DNA of 64,000 nucleotides from Mycobacteriaceae bacterium (GTDB lineage Bacteria; Pseudomonadota; Gammaproteobacteria; Burkholderiales; Burkholderiaceae_D). The notes beneath the pieces are model-generated. The model saw only the letters and a program-made list of their open reading frames with translations, made no database searches and had not been told where the DNA came from. Below, one piece after another: positions 26,701 through 35,108 of this stretch; within the stretch, counting starts at the first letter, position 1, and each line of letters begins with the position of its first letter. A program made the position numbers and the translations under genes. The stretch covers positions 1 through 64,000 of the forward strand of contig CAJCHO010000113.1 of assembly GCA_903970145.1 (NCBI GenBank), in the 5' to 3' direction.

Positions 26701-27225
26701 ATGCAATTGCACAAACGCGCTCGCGCCTGCGCGCTCATGATGTCCCTTATCACGGCGAGCAGCGTCGTCCTTGCTGCGCCGGACCCGGTCAGCGAGGCGG
26801 TCGCGCCGAGCGATGACGCGGGGCCACTGGTACTGCAGTCGGTGTGGATCAATCCGGGGGTTTTCTCGCTGCACTTTAACCAGGGCTACGGCTATCGCCA
26901 GGACAACTGGGGCATCGGTGGTCAGCTGAACTTCAATCACGACCTTGCTTTGCTCGGGGGCAGCTTTATCAACAGCAACGATGCCCGCTCGCACGATGTC
27001 GGCATACTGTGGCAACCGCTCGAATGGGGGCCGTTCAAGATAGGCGCAGTCGGCGGCGGTTTTGACGGCTATCCGAACATGGAGAATGGTGCCTGGTTTC
27101 CTGCTGTCCTGCCCATGGTCAGTACCAGCTACGAGCGCATCGGAGTCAATTTCTCGATCGTGCCCAATTACAAGAATCGCCTCCACGGGGCCTTCGTGAT
27201 CCAGCTGATCGGACGGGTCTGGTAG
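26701..27225 (+). CDS. Secreted protein of unknown function
   Basis: A 174-residue protein with a clear signal peptide ending VVLA|APDPVSEAV. A TGGAG ribosome site lies seven bases before the ATG at 26701. The mature part is rich in Gly, Asn and aromatic residues (FNQGYGYRQDNWGIGGQLNF, GAVGGGFDGYPN) and ends VIQLIGRVW, an aromatic C-terminus like that of small outer-membrane barrels. I do not recognise the family. It begins 46 bases after the barrel gene and probably belongs to the same operon. Confidence 0.65.
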   Translation: MQLHKRARACALMMSLITASSVVLAAPDPVSEAVAPSDDAGPLVLQSVWINPGVFSLHFNQGYGYRQDNWGIGGQLNFNHDLALLGGSFINSNDARSHDVGILWQPLEWGPFKIGAVGGGFDGYPNMENGAWFPAVLPMVSTSYERIGVNFSIVPNYKNRLHGAFVIQLIGRVW

Positions 27226-27248
27226 CGAATTCGCATTGAGGGATGACC

Positions 27249-27662
27249 ATGAGCAATCAATTGGCTTCTCTAAAGACACTTCTCGAACCCTTGTTTCCCG
27301 GATTGATGGGCATCGAGCTTCTCGAAGCGGGGCCCGAACGGGTATCTGCCCGCATGCTGGTCCGCGAAGACCTTTGCACGACCGGTCGCATCCTGCATGG
27401 GGGAGCCGCGATGGCATTTGCCGACACGCTTGGCGGAATCGGCGCATATCTCAAGCTCGGGCCAGGCGAGCGAACGACGACCATCGAGTCGTCGACCAAG
27501 TTCGTCGGCGCCGCAGCTGCGGGTACGCATGTGACAGGCGAGTGCACGTCCTTACATAGCGGGCGCACGACGACGGTCTGGCAGACCATGATTCGCCTGG
27601 AATCAGGTCGTCTGTGCGCGGTGGTCACCCAGACCCAGCTGGTGCTCGCGGCGAAGCCCTGA
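27249..27662 (+). CDS. PaaI-family hotdog thioesterase
   Basis: Single hotdog-domain acyl-CoA thioesterase of 137 residues. Typical pattern: GRILHGGAAMAFADTLGGIGAYL carries the HGG motif and the catalytic acidic residue (D), followed by TTTIESSTKFVGAA. It hydrolyses small acyl- or aryl-CoA esters. GAGGG lies six bases before the ATG at 27249; an ATG six bases earlier is too close to it. Follows the secreted-protein gene by 23 bases, so it may be read through from the ABC cassette, although its function fits the acyl-CoA genes downstream. Confidence 0.85.
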   Translation: MSNQLASLKTLLEPLFPGLMGIELLEAGPERVSARMLVREDLCTTGRILHGGAAMAFADTLGGIGAYLKLGPGERTTTIESSTKFVGAAAAGTHVTGECTSLHSGRTTTVWQTMIRLESGRLCAVVTQTQLVLAAKP

Positions 27663-28366
27663 CGACCGTCCGCGGTGAATCGGCAGCCAGGCCGGATTTG
27701 CGCAATTCTGCCGCGATGGCAGCCCCCGCCGATCCAAAATACTCGGGCGCGCTATGCCATTACGGCGATCGGGCGCCTGGGAGAAGCGATGGATGCCCTA
27801 CGACCGGCCGTCTTGGTAGCAAGAGCGATTGATCACATTCGTCTGCACGGCGGCGCACCGGCCGAGTGGGCCCTGCTGCTGGTCTCCAGCGATCCAAGGG
27901 CGCTCTCGGGCCGCCCCAAAGAAGTATTTCTCGAGCATAGTTATAGCGCTCGTGATGCCTTCGCGGCAGCACGCGATCTCGCAACGATCGGCTGTCGTGT
28001 TTCGCTCGAGGAGCTTGATGTGCGCGGCAGCGGCTTGCAGCTCGAACGCGCCTATCGGGATGCCCCTGCACGCAGCGCATCGCGTGAAACAGGTCGTGCC
28101 GCACGGCACGACTAGCCATATTGCCGTGGTTCATCTGAATCCCGCTCGGCGCTTTGGCGTGACGAGTCAGGTGCGCGCTGCCATCCAGAAAGCAGGCTAA
28201 GCTCGCGGCATTCTTGGCAGCGCCAGGCCCGCGTGGGCTCATTTACACTAGCTAAAGCTGCCGTGGCGTGGTCCAGCGCCGCGTCGCGCAGCGTTCCCGG
28301 CGTTTCTCGTCGACAATTGCGGCTCAGGTGCTAGCCTGCGTGACCATCAAGGACTGACAGCAAACC
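27663..28366. other. Stretch with uncertain coding content
   Basis: About 700 bases between the thioesterase and the MBL-fold gene. It holds only one doubtful reading frame (27675-28115). The final 85 bases of coding-like sequence (28116-28200) are open in another frame, so the region may contain a damaged gene. Confidence 0.4.
27675..28115 (+). CDS. Doubtful uncharacterised protein
   Basis: An open frame of 146 codons starting at GTG, with an internal ATG at 27789 that would give 108 residues. The middle part (AIDHIRLHGGAPAEWALLLVSS, ARDLATIGCRVSLEELDVRG) looks protein-like and codon use there is similar to that of real genes, but I see no ribosome site and recognise no family. The next frame stays open to a TAA ending at 28200. 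It may be a frameshifted or spurious gene. Confidence 0.3.
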   Translation: MNRQPGRICAILPRWQPPPIQNTRARYAITAIGRLGEAMDALRPAVLVARAIDHIRLHGGAPAEWALLLVSSDPRALSGRPKEVFLEHSYSARDAFAAARDLATIGCRVSLEELDVRGSGLQLERAYRDAPARSASRETGRAARHD

Positions 28367-29314
28367 ATGGATATTATTGACTACGAGTACGGCATCAGTG
28401 CAATCGATTCGGGTTATGTGCGCCCGCGACTGGATGCGATTCACCTGATCGTCGAGGGCGACCGTGCCGCGATCGTTGATACCGGCACCAATTATTCGGT
28501 ACCGCGCGTGCTTGAGGTGCTCGCCGCGCGCGGGATTGCGCCATCGGCAGTGGACTATGTGATGCTCACCCACGTCCATCTGGATCATGCCGGGGGCGCT
28601 GGATTGCTCATGCGCCATCTACCCAATGCCCGTCTAACGGTTCATCCGCGCGGCGCCCGCCACATGATCGATCCGGCGCGCCTCATGGCGGCGACCATCG
28701 AGGTCTATGGTCGTGAACCGGCGCTGGCGATGTATGGCGAACTGGTGCCGATCGACGCCGCACGGGTGATCGAAGTCCCCGACGCAAGCTCCGTCGACCT
28801 CGCCGGTCGAGTGTTCGAGTTCTTCGACACGCCCGGGCATGCCCGGCATCACGTGTGCATTCGCGATGCCCGCAGTGGCCATCTTTTCACGGGCGATATG
28901 TTTGGCCTGTCCTACCGGGACCTCGATGTCGGGACGCAGCAGTTCGTCTTTCCTGCCACGACTCCAAGCCAGTTCGACCCAGAAGCCTTTCACCGCTCGA
29001 TCGAGCGACTCCAGACGCTCAAGCCCTCGGCGCTCTATCTGACCCACTACGGACAGGTTCGAAACGTCGGGCACATTGCCCCGGACCTGTTGCGCCTGGT
29101 AGATGCGCATGTAACGCTGGCGCAGCAGGCTCGTGGTTTACCGGATCGGGCGAGGCGCGTCGAATTTCTTGAAGCGGCGATTGGCGATCTGGTCGAAACA
29201 GAAGCGCGCGAGAAGGGCTGGGCGCTTCAAGGCAGGCAGGCACGCGAGTTTCTCGAGATAGACATTGGCCTGAATGCCCAGGGCCTCTCGGTCTGGCTCG
29301 AACAGGCCGCCTGA
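28367..29314 (+). CDS. Metallo-beta-lactamase-fold hydrolase
   Basis: A 315-residue enzyme with the MBL zinc site: THVHLDHAGG (HxHxDH) near residue 66, an HARHHVCI histidine, LFTGDMFG for the bridging Asp, and LTHYG near the C-terminus. The last 90 residues form a helical extension. The substrate is not determined by sequence; related proteins act as hydrolases of lactones or thioesters. It stands alone between the thioesterase and the convergent enoyl-CoA hydratase. Confidence 0.88.
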   Translation: MDIIDYEYGISAIDSGYVRPRLDAIHLIVEGDRAAIVDTGTNYSVPRVLEVLAARGIAPSAVDYVMLTHVHLDHAGGAGLLMRHLPNARLTVHPRGARHMIDPARLMAATIEVYGREPALAMYGELVPIDAARVIEVPDASSVDLAGRVFEFFDTPGHARHHVCIRDARSGHLFTGDMFGLSYRDLDVGTQQFVFPATTPSQFDPEAFHRSIERLQTLKPSALYLTHYGQVRNVGHIAPDLLRLVDAHVTLAQQARGLPDRARRVEFLEAAIGDLVETEAREKGWALQGRQAREFLEIDIGLNAQGLSVWLEQAA

Positions 29315-29318
29315 CAGC

Positions 29319-29335
29319 GCGCTCGCAGCGAGCGC
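29319..29335. repeat. Perfect palindrome after the MBL gene
   Basis: GCGCTCGCAGCGAGCGC: eight-base arms around a single A, starting five bases after the MBL stop, in the gap between convergent genes. No T-run follows on either side, so intrinsic termination is only possible. Confidence 0.35.
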
Positions 29336-29469
29336 TCGGCAAGAGCTGCATCCTCGCGGGTTTCAAGGGCGCGGGCGAATTTCCCTGGACTTCGCATCGA
29401 CATTGCGGCGCTCCACAAGGCATCTCTTGGCTAAGCAGCTACAGGGGTGACTTCAGGGGTGCGCGCCGT

Positions 29470-30246
29470 TCAGGCATCCTCGCCGTGGCGGCCGGCTCCG
29501 CCCACGAATCGTTGAACGCCGGCTGCCCCTTCGGACGACGCCAGCGAACGCATGCCCAGCGCAAATTCGTTCGCGAGCGCGCTCTTCTCGTCAAGACTCT
29601 CCTGCTCAAGCAGCGAGAGCCGATCGTTGCGCATGCAGGTCTGCGGATGCGCGGCGATGGCCTGCGCGAGCTCGATCGCCGCACTGAGTGCGCTGCCGTC
29701 GGGAACCACGCGATTGACCAGCCCCATCGTATAGGCTTCTTCGGCCGTGACGGCGCGGCCAGTCAGGATCAGGTCCATGGCACGCGAGGTGCCGATAAGA
29801 CGCGGCAGTCGAACGGTGCCACCATCGATTAGCGGCACGCCCCAGCGTCGGCAGAAGACCCCGAGAACCGCGCTCTTTTCAGCCACGCGCAAGTCGCACC
29901 AGAGTGCCAGTTCAAGTCCACCCGCGACCGCGTGACCGGATATCGCGGCTATGACGGGTTTGGATAAACGCAGGCGCGAGGGCCCCATCGGCCCGATGGC
30001 TGCCATATCCGGATTGAGCGGATTGCGCCTCCCAGATGCGCCGCCGAACGCCTTGAGATCGGCGCCGGCGCAAAAGCTCCCCTCACCGCCCGTGAGGATC
30101 GCGACACTGGACTTGTCATCGGCGTCAAACTCGACAAAGGCAGCCGCCAGGGCTATGGCGCTCGGTCCATCGATTGCGTTGCGTGCGGCCGGACGACCGA
30201 TGGTGATGATCGTTATCGCACCCTCATGGCTGACCGCAATGCTCAT
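29470..30246 (-). CDS. Enoyl-CoA hydratase/isomerase family protein
   Basis: Crotonase-fold enzyme of 258 residues. The oxyanion-hole segments are FCAGADLKAFGG and ISGHAVAGGLELALWCDLRVA; the following catalytic position is in VFCRRWGVPLIDGGTVRLP, a pattern of one crotonase subgroup that lacks the canonical second Glu. The ATG at 30246 starts two bases after the tetR stop; a longer frame would overlap tetR without family similarity. It is downstream of its probable regulator in the same transcription unit. Confidence 0.88.
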   Translation of the reverse strand: MSIAVSHEGAITIITIGRPAARNAIDGPSAIALAAAFVEFDADDKSSVAILTGGEGSFCAGADLKAFGGASGRRNPLNPDMAAIGPMGPSRLRLSKPVIAAISGHAVAGGLELALWCDLRVAEKSAVLGVFCRRWGVPLIDGGTVRLPRLIGTSRAMDLILTGRAVTAEEAYTMGLVNRVVPDGSALSAAIELAQAIAAHPQTCMRNDRLSLLEQESLDEKSALANEFALGMRSLASSEGAAGVQRFVGGAGRHGEDA

Positions 30247-30248
30247 GG

Positions 30249-30947
30249 CTATCTCCCGCCGGCTTTTGCCGGTGGCAGAAAAAGTAGTGTCATCTGCTCG
30301 GCGAGCGCGTCGATGGTCAATCCGGCATTGGGCTTGAACCACGTCACCGTGAAATTCATGGCACCAAGAATCATCAGGCGTGCGACTTTAGGCTCGGCGC
30401 GCAAAAGCTCGGCGCGAGACAGGTCGCGAATGACCGTCTGCCAAAGCGCGTCGTAGCGATCCTTCATCGCGATGACCTCCTGGCGATGTACTTCGTCGAG
30501 CGCCCTCCAGTCATAGAGCATGACCGGAATGAAATCGTTGCCGCTGTCAAGAATGATCGAGAGGTGGTTGCGCACCAGCGCCTTGAATGTGTCGCGCAGC
30601 GGCAGCTTTTTCGAGAGCACCTGCTGGGTGCTCTCGAGTCCCTGGCGCAATCCCTCCTCGACGACCGCCAGGAGAATCGCCTGCTTGCTCGGGAAGTGGT
30701 AAAACGGGCTGCCTGAGCGCATGCCGACCGCGCTGGCAATGTCGCGAACCGTGGTGCCGTCAAAGCCCTTGTCGCGAAACAGTCGCGCCGCAGCGCGCAG
30801 CAGTTCGGCCCGTCGGTTCGCATCCTCCTCCGGGATGATGTTCGCCTGCTCCCCCTGGCGCCTCATCGGTGTGGCGGGCTCAAAAGGGGCACTGCGAAGG
30901 CGGGAAGATTCACGCGGCGGCGGGCTCGGATGCTCAATAATTGTCAT
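30249..30947 (-). CDS. TetR-family regulator
   Basis: Repressor-type protein of about 232 residues. HTH: ELLRAAARLFRDKGFDGTTVRDIASAVGMRSGSPFYHFPSKQAIL. The C-terminal ligand domain resembles regulators of acyl-CoA metabolism of the KstR2/FadR group. ATG at 30947 is chosen because a start at 30974 would put the gene's first codons inside the dyad at 30969-30984. It lies two bases upstream of the enoyl-CoA hydratase gene and divergent from the LivK-like gene. Probable ligand: an acyl-CoA. Confidence 0.88.
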   Translation of the reverse strand: MTIIEHPSPPPRESSRLRSAPFEPATPMRRQGEQANIIPEEDANRRAELLRAAARLFRDKGFDGTTVRDIASAVGMRSGSPFYHFPSKQAILLAVVEEGLRQGLESTQQVLSKKLPLRDTFKALVRNHLSIILDSGNDFIPVMLYDWRALDEVHRQEVIAMKDRYDALWQTVIRDLSRAELLRAEPKVARLMILGAMNFTVTWFKPNAGLTIDALAEQMTLLFLPPAKAGGR

Positions 30948-30968
30948 CCTAGTCTGGCTTGTGTCGCA

Positions 30969-30984
30969 AAGCAACCGCTTGCTT
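30969..30984. promoter_or_regulatory. Dyad AAGCAA-N4-TTGCTT, likely TetR operator
   Basis: AAGCAACCGCTTGCTT is an exact 6-4-6 inverted repeat in the divergent gap, 21 bases before the tetR start. The half-sites recall the KstR2-type operator and share the AAGCAA/TTGCTT core with the 18-bp palindrome at 38886. It could control both divergent genes. Confidence 0.5.
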
Positions 30985-31048
30985 GCTCAGCTCGCGGTCC
31001 GCCCCGCAGGGGGAATTCCCCGATAGCGGGCCCCTGCCAAGACCGGTG

Positions 31049-32287
31049 ATGATGGGCATTCCCGTGTCCATCCTGACCTCCGTGAATTCGCTCCAGCGCT
31101 TGTTCTCGCGTGTTCCCCGATTCGCCACTGCAATCTTGATTGCGGCAGGCTGCATCGGTGCCGGTGACGCGCGCGCAGCGGGGGTCAGCCGCGATGAGAT
31201 TGTGCTGGCTACCATTCAGGACCTGACAGGCCCGGGCGCTGCCAACGGGCACCAGTTGCGCGATGGACTCCTGATGCGGGTGGCAGAAATCAACGCGCTA
31301 GGTGGCATCAATGGCCGTCATGTGCGCTTGCTGGTTGAAGACAGCGCGGGCGATCCGCAGCGTGCCGCCCGTGCGGCTGAGCATCTGGCGCGTGAGCTGG
31401 GCGCCTTTGCGGTGCTAGGACAGATCGGTGCCGCGCAAAACAGTGCGGCCTTGCCGATCCTGCTTGGCAACTCCGTGATCAGCTTCTTGCCGCTTTCGGC
31501 CGCGCGCGATACCTATGAGCCGCCCAGTGTGCTCAAGATGGCCTTCTGGCCGTCCTATGCGGACCAGGTACGCGCCGTGCTGCCGACGCTCATTGAACTC
31601 AAGAAGGCTAGCCACCTGTGTGCGATCGGCGATGGCGAAGAAGCCGGCAATGCGGTAGTGCGCGCCGTCGATGCCGTCAGTCGAACCAGCAACGCAACAA
31701 TGGCCTTCAAAGGACAATTGCGTCGCGGTAGTGGCGATCTGGCGGCGCTGGTGGCGCGCGTGAAGGCGGAGAACTGCGACCTGGTGGTGCTCGGTCTCGG
31801 CGTACGCGATTCATTGTCGGTGCTCGCCGAGGCGCGGCGCGTGGCGAGCGAGGCGACGTTTCTGGGGACCAGTGATCTCTATGGGGCCGTCGGACATCCG
31901 GTCAGTGGCCGCAGTACCGAGGGCCTGTACGCGGTCAACACGGTGTTGCAACCCTACGCCGACGACGCATCGCGCCTGGTGCGCGACTGGAATCTGGAAT
32001 ACCACGAGCGTTTTGGCGAGGACCCAAGTGTCTATTCGGTTTATGGCTATTGCATCCTCGATCTGTTTGCTCGCGCTGCCGTGCGCACCGGCCCGAACCT
32101 GACCGTGGCGAGCCTGAGTGCGGTGCTGGAATCAGCCACTTTCTCGAGGGACATGTTCGGCAGTCCCGAGTATCACATCAGCGCGGGGGATCGACTGGGT
32201 GCGCGCCAGGTGCGCCTGTCGCAAGTGATCAACGGTAAATGGGTGGTAGTGACCCCGCTCCTGCCGCTCGGGCCCCCGATCCCTTAA
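31049..32287 (+). CDS. ABC-type periplasmic binding protein, LivK-like
   Basis: Receptor-family periplasmic binding protein of about 412 residues. A long n-region precedes a hydrophobic core (FATAILIAAGCIGA) and cleavage near ARA|AGVSRDEIVLATIQDLTGPG, the usual opening of this family. SVYSVYGYCILDLFARAAVR near the C-terminus is also typical. ATG at 31049 or 31052 are both possible; the frame is open further upstream but without a signal-like sequence. No matching permease or ATPase genes are near. Divergent from tetR, so it is possibly under that regulator. Its stop is shared with the end of the convergent biotin carboxylase gene. Confidence 0.82.
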   Translation: MMGIPVSILTSVNSLQRLFSRVPRFATAILIAAGCIGAGDARAAGVSRDEIVLATIQDLTGPGAANGHQLRDGLLMRVAEINALGGINGRHVRLLVEDSAGDPQRAARAAEHLARELGAFAVLGQIGAAQNSAALPILLGNSVISFLPLSAARDTYEPPSVLKMAFWPSYADQVRAVLPTLIELKKASHLCAIGDGEEAGNAVVRAVDAVSRTSNATMAFKGQLRRGSGDLAALVARVKAENCDLVVLGLGVRDSLSVLAEARRVASEATFLGTSDLYGAVGHPVSGRSTEGLYAVNTVLQPYADDASRLVRDWNLEYHERFGEDPSVYSVYGYCILDLFARAAVRTGPNLTVASLSAVLESATFSRDMFGSPEYHISAGDRLGARQVRLSQVINGKWVVVTPLLPLGPPIP

Positions 32288-34260
32288 GCAAGCGGCTCGA
32301 TGCGTACCAGCGCCTGACCGAGGCTGACCTGCGCGCCCGCTTCGGCGAGTACCTCGGTGATGCGCCCGCCGATGCGGGCGGTCAGTGGGTGCTCCATCTT
32401 CATTGCCTCCAGTACCAGCAGGACTTCGCCCGACGCAACCGTCTGGCCCATCTTTACCGACACGCTCGCCACGCGGCCGGTCATCGACGCGCTGTGTAGC
32501 GGCTCCTCTGACAGCCCTGCATTGTCGCTGCGCGCGGACCAGCTGCAATCCCTGAAATAAAAATCCCGACCCTCGAACTGCAGGTAGATGCCATTTCCCG
32601 CCGAAACGACCGTCAGCGCCGCGCTTTGGCCATCCACCTCGACGCGTGCCGCGGGCGGCGCAAGCGCGACCCGGATGCCAGGTGCGTGCGGGCCATCAAG
32701 ACGCACCAGGTGTTCGCCGTTGCGCGACTCCACCAGCAGTTCGCGTTCTTGCCCAGCGCTTTGCAGTCGCACCGGGCGAGTGCGCAGGCCGCTGCTGGAC
32801 CAGCCGAACCATGGGTCGTCAATCGGATGGTCATGCGCGTCACTCGCCAAGACTGCGGCCGCAATCGCCCAATGCGCATCGGGGATCAAGCTCGTGCAGG
32901 TGGTCAAAAGGCCTTCGTGTTCGGCTAGAAAGGCAGTCGAGGTTTGAGCTTGCTCGAAGGCCCGGGTGCGCAGGATTTCGCAGAGGAAGGCGCGATTGTT
33001 CACGATGCCAAGGGCGACCGTCTCATCGAGAGCGGCGGCCAGACCGAGTCTGGCCAATTCGCGGTTAGGTGCGTGCACGACGAGCTTGGCAAGCAGGGAG
33101 TCGTACCAGCTGTCTACGACACGGCCGGCGTCGAGCGCATGATCGACTCGTGCGCCCGACGCCGGCTTCCAGGCGAGCAGGGTGCCTGCCATCGGCAGGA
33201 ACTCGTGCACCGGGTCTTCAGCGCACAGGCGTGCCTCGATGGCATGACCGGACAGAGAAATATCTTCCTGCAGGCGCGGCAGGATGGCGGCCAGGGACTC
33301 ACCACCGGCCACGCGCAGCTGTAAAGCCACCAGGTCCAATCCGGTGACGAGCTCGGTGACCGCATGCTCGACCTGCAGTCGCGTATTCATTTCCATGAAA
33401 TAGAACTGCTCCGAACCATCGCCCTCAAGCAGAAATTCGATGGTGCCGGCCCCGCAGTAGTCTACGCAGCGCGCCACCTTCAACGCGGCCTCTGTCAGTC
33501 GAGAACGCAGCTGCGCTCCGACGGCCGGCGACGGGCTCTCCTCAATGAGCTTCTGATGACGTCGCTGGATCGAACATTCGCGCTCACCCATGTGCACGAG
33601 ATGACCGTGGTCATCGGCAAAAATCTGCACTTCGATGTGCCGTGGTGCGACAAGCGCACGCTCAATGAGCAGCCGACCGTCGCCAAAGCTCGCCTGCGCT
33701 TCTGCCTCTGCAGAAGCGAGCGCCGCGATGAGATCGGATTCGCGTGTGACAAGGCGCATGCCGCGCCCGCCACCGCCGGCGCGGGCCTTGATCATCAGCG
33801 GCAGGCCAAGCGCCAGGGCTGCATCCCGTAATTCGCCTGGGTTCGCGCCTTGGTCATCAAAACCGGGTAGGCAGGCTACGCCTGCCTCGCGCACACGCTG
33901 CTTGGCAAGAGCCTTGTCGGCCATCGCTTCGATCGCGATCGCACTTGGACCAACGAAGGTCAAGCCGGCCGCTGCACAGGCTCGGGCGAACTCCGCGTTC
34001 TCGGCCAGAAAGCCATAACCGGGATGTATCGCATCAGCCCCTGCGCTGCGCGCGGTAGCGAGGATGCGCTCAATATTCAGGTAGGACTCGCGAGCCTGAG
34101 CCGGACCGATCGGCAAAGCGATCGTCGCCGCGCGCACGTGTGGCGCGTCGCGGTCGGCTTCCGAATACACCGCGACCGTGGCTATTCCCAAGCCATGGGC
34201 ACTTCTTATGATACGCAGTGCAATCTCGCCGCGATTTGCAATCAGAAGCCGACGAATCAT
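32284..34260 (-). CDS. Acyl-CoA carboxylase alpha subunit (biotin carboxylase plus BCCP)
   Basis: Biotin-dependent subunit, 658 residues, of the methylcrotonyl/geranyl/propionyl-CoA carboxylase type. Domains: MIRRLLIANRGEIALRI biotin carboxylase start; ATP-grasp with KARAGGGGRGMRLV; FYFMEMNTRLQVEHAVTE; a linker (about 450-580); then a biotinyl domain with the EAMKMEHP motif near residue 624 where biotin is attached. It carboxylates biotin with bicarbonate and ATP, for transfer by the subunit encoded at 36296. ATG at 34260 fits the family. Last gene of the minus-strand operon, starting just after the thioesterase stop. Confidence 0.92.
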   Translation of the reverse strand: MIRRLLIANRGEIALRIIRSAHGLGIATVAVYSEADRDAPHVRAATIALPIGPAQARESYLNIERILATARSAGADAIHPGYGFLAENAEFARACAAAGLTFVGPSAIAIEAMADKALAKQRVREAGVACLPGFDDQGANPGELRDAALALGLPLMIKARAGGGGRGMRLVTRESDLIAALASAEAEAQASFGDGRLLIERALVAPRHIEVQIFADDHGHLVHMGERECSIQRRHQKLIEESPSPAVGAQLRSRLTEAALKVARCVDYCGAGTIEFLLEGDGSEQFYFMEMNTRLQVEHAVTELVTGLDLVALQLRVAGGESLAAILPRLQEDISLSGHAIEARLCAEDPVHEFLPMAGTLLAWKPASGARVDHALDAGRVVDSWYDSLLAKLVVHAPNRELARLGLAAALDETVALGIVNNRAFLCEILRTRAFEQAQTSTAFLAEHEGLLTTCTSLIPDAHWAIAAAVLASDAHDHPIDDPWFGWSSSGLRTRPVRLQSAGQERELLVESRNGEHLVRLDGPHAPGIRVALAPPAARVEVDGQSAALTVVSAGNGIYLQFEGRDFYFRDCSWSARSDNAGLSEEPLHSASMTGRVASVSVKMGQTVASGEVLLVLEAMKMEHPLTARIGGRITEVLAEAGAQVSLGQALVRIEPLA

Positions 34261-34268
34261 CACGCGAC

Positions 34269-35108
34269 TCAATTGAACCAGGCGACCTGGGTGCTGCTGG
34301 CGAGCAGCACGCCAGATTCGTGCCACAGGCTGACGCGGTGATCAAAAAAGCCGTGGCGCACGCTATGGGCCCCGATGTCGGCGAGGATCCAGCCGGGTGG
34401 CAGGGCAGCAAGCTCCTGCGTGCTTTGGTGGAAGTACACCGACATCGACACGGTGGCGACCGGCGAGGGTGATTTTTGCAGAAGAAAGATGCGCGGTACC
34501 GGAGTGTCCGCGAGCGCGGTCAGATTGATGCAGTCAAGCGCACGCGGTTCGGTCTCCGCCACCCAGTAACGGGTATCGAGATGCTGCGTGTCGGCCTTGG
34601 CGCCACCCAGAAAAAAAGGAAAGCCGGTTATATATCGAAAGCGATAGCGGCCGAGCCAGCTCACCGTCGGGGCGACCGGCAGGGCACCATCCTGGAAGCG
34701 GTCGGGCGGTGGTACTGCGGGCATCGGCCAGGCCAGCGCATCGATGCTCTGGCGCGCCGCGGCGAGCGTGACGAAAATCTCTGCGCACAGCCTCACCGAG
34801 CCGTCCTGTTCGACCTGGTCGAGCGTGGCGCGCCAGAATCCGACCGAGCGCCCTTGTTGCGGACAATTCACCTGCAGGCGCACCTTGCCACGGCGCGGCG
34901 CATTCATGAATCGGGCGTGGGCTTCGATGGGTGTACCGCGCGCGCCGGGCTCGCTCTGGATTGCCTTGATGCCCGCCGCAAAGATCCAGCCCCCGAACGG
35001 CCCCGCCATGTTCCAGTAGACCTCGCTGGTCGCGACTTCATAGACGCCAGGCGCGATCCGGATGAGATCGAGTGCCGCGTCCAGAGATTGCGCCTGGGGA
35101 TCATTCAT
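34269..35108 (-). CDS. TesB-like acyl-CoA thioesterase
   Basis: Double-hotdog thioesterase family protein of 279 residues. It shows the first-domain pattern NMAGPFGGWIFAAGIKAI and the second-domain VSMSVYFHQSTQELAALPPGWILADIGAHSVRHGFFDHRVSLW, as in acyl-CoA thioesterases of the TesB/YciA-like superfamily. It would release a CoA ester intermediate or relieve CoA shortage in this pathway. The start overlaps the stop of the upstream acyl-CoA dehydrogenase gene by four bases. Confidence 0.82.
   Translation of the reverse strand: MNDPQAQSLDAALDLIRIAPGVYEVATSEVYWNMAGPFGGWIFAAGIKAIQSEPGARGTPIEAHARFMNAPRRGKVRLQVNCPQQGRSVGFWRATLDQVEQDGSVRLCAEIFVTLAAARQSIDALAWPMPAVPPPDRFQDGALPVAPTVSWLGRYRFRYITGFPFFLGGAKADTQHLDTRYWVAETEPRALDCINLTALADTPVPRIFLLQKSPSPVATVSMSVYFHQSTQELAALPPGWILADIGAHSVRHGFFDHRVSLWHESGVLLASSTQVAWFN

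Noticed and set aside
32357-33831. Plus-strand open frames opposite the biotin carboxylase gene
   Set aside because: They are antisense shadows of a well-supported gene and have no recognisable domains.
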